From: an uncultured Clostridia bacterium | Lineage (GTDB): Bacteria; Bacillota_A; Clostridia; UMGS1840; HGM11507 | DNA: 7,706 bases | Direction of reading: 5' to 3' | NCBI GenBank assembly: GCA_934403665.1 | Contig: CAKRUL010000049.1 | Span: 1-7,706, forward strand | Part shown: positions 7,112-7,706 of the stretch, in pieces | How the letters are laid out: each line of letters begins with the position of its first letter | How positions within the stretch are numbered: position 1 is the stretch's first letter | Position numbers and translations under genes: made by a program | The notes under the pieces: model-generated | Databases searched by the model: none | What the model was told of the DNA's origin: nothing | Seen by the model: the letters and a program-made list of their open reading frames with translations, nothing else

Positions 7112-7706
7112 ATTTCGCGGAATCGATCAAGCCGATCCAGTCAATTTTCGTCAATCCGCCGCCCATACCGAGAAGTTTTAAGGTGTGAACGCCTTTGTTT
7201 AATTTCATTTTTGCCCTTACGCGGCATACATGCCAGTCGACCGGATAGACGCCCCAAACGCTTGTTCCCTTCTGAATATTCGGACCGTTCGGACCGTTGG
7301 TTACCGGCATTGTAAACAGAACTGTCTGATCTTCCATAATCACACACATATTCGAATCTTTTTCTGCATTATAAACCACGTTGTTCAGCATCAGGTCAAA
7401 CTCGCCGTCATAAGGAACTTCAATGCGATAAGTCGCCATGTCGCCCGTCTGAGACAGATTCTGCAAAACCGTTCCGCCGGACAGGAATGAATATCTTTCG
7501 ATGGATTCCTTCGTGACGGTTGAAACTGCATTTAAAGTCTGGTAATCCTCTGCTTCGACATACGCTGCACTGTCTGCTTTTGCCTGATCGAAATCATCAT
7601 TCAATGTCACTTCGGTTTTTTCCAGTTTATGAAGCTTCGCATACGGAGCAGAAGAATTGGTCATAAAGGTCATATCTCCGCTGAAGGAAACCAGCTGTTC
7701 TATGGC
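7110..7706 (-). CDS. C-terminal part of a protein ending in a CBM6/35-like carbohydrate-binding module
   Basis: The frame is open from the right edge to the TAA at 7110-7112, giving the last 198 residues of a larger protein. The Met codon at 7671-7673 is internal, because the frame continues upstream of it. About 48 residues of linker or preceding domain come first. A beta-sandwich then begins with AAYVEAEDYQTL and SGGTVLQNL and ends with GVHTLKLLGMGGGLTKIDW. An opening V-E-A-E-D-Y, an SGG turn, a strand RIEVPYDGEFDLML and a closing G-x-H-T-L-x-L form is typical of CBM6, CBM35 and related galactose-binding-fold modules, which bind glycans and are usually attached to secreted glycoside hydrolases or lyases. 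The catalytic part, if any, lies outside the window, so the whole protein cannot be named. It is the first visible member of a tight gene run with the SLH protein and the lyase. Confidence 0.85.
   Translation of the reverse strand, partial: AIEQLVSFSGDMTFMTNSSAPYAKLHKLEKTEVTLNDDFDQAKADSAAYVEAEDYQTLNAVSTVTKESIERYSFLSGGTVLQNLSQTGDMATYRIEVPYDGEFDLMLNNVVYNAEKDSNMCVIMEDQTVLFTMPVTNGPNGPNIQKGTSVWGVYPVDWHVCRVRAKMKLNKGVHTLKLLGMGGGLTKIDWIGLIDSAK
7281..7298 (-). repeat. Perfect 2 x 9-base tandem repeat encoding NGPNGPN
   Basis: The plus strand reads CGGACCGTT twice in a row. Together with the preceding Asn codon it encodes Asn-Gly-Pro-Asn-Gly-Pro-Asn, a loop-like segment inside the carbohydrate-binding-like module. 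It probably arose by slippage and may vary in copy number between strains. Confidence 0.6.

Noticed and set aside
7110..7673. Complete 187-residue gene starting at the Met codon at 7673
   Set aside because: The frame stays open to the window edge and no ribosome binding site precedes this Met; the upstream residues read as continuing protein. It is called as a C-terminal fragment.

Overview
The window looks like chromosomal DNA of an anaerobic, Gram-positive-type bacterium of the Clostridia. The evidence is strong AAGGAGG-type ribosome binding sites, lysine-led Sec signal peptides (MKK...), an S-layer homology (SLH) protein, and base composition near half G+C by eye. No marker gene fixes the taxon, so this is an inference. 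All supportable genes lie on the minus strand and read from the right edge towards the left. No tRNA, rRNA, CRISPR array or insertion sequence was seen.

Layout in transcription order, right to left: (1) 7706-7110 is the C-terminal part of a protein ending in a carbohydrate-binding-like beta-sandwich; its start lies beyond the right edge. (2) 7097-4431 is an 888-residue exported SLH protein with three N-terminal SLH repeats, the third weak, and a roughly 700-residue tail of beta-rich repeats with no recognised domain. (3) 4411-752 is a 1219-residue exported protein of the heparinase II/III polysaccharide-lyase superfamily (DUF4962-like plus heparinase II/III-like C-terminal domain) with extra N- and C-terminal modules. 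(4) 651-1 is the N-terminal 217 residues of an exported protein with GLUG-like glycine-rich repeats; it runs off the left edge without a stop.

Genes 1, 2 and 3 are separated by only 12 and 19 bases, and the ribosome binding site of gene 2 overlaps the stop codon of gene 1, so they are very likely one transcript. Gene 4 follows after 97 to 100 bases that hold a perfect 12-bp inverted repeat and a possible weak promoter. It may be cotranscribed by read-through or start separately.

Read together, this looks like a cell-surface locus for handling an acidic polysaccharide: one protein to bind glycan, one to sit on the secondary cell-wall polymer through SLH repeats, one lyase to cleave uronic-acid-containing chains, and a repeat-rich surface protein. 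The substrate cannot be read from the sequence. The most notable details are an apparent His-to-Asp change at a predicted metal ligand of the lyase, the divergent repeats in the SLH tail, and the reversed-polarity hairpin between genes 3 and 4.
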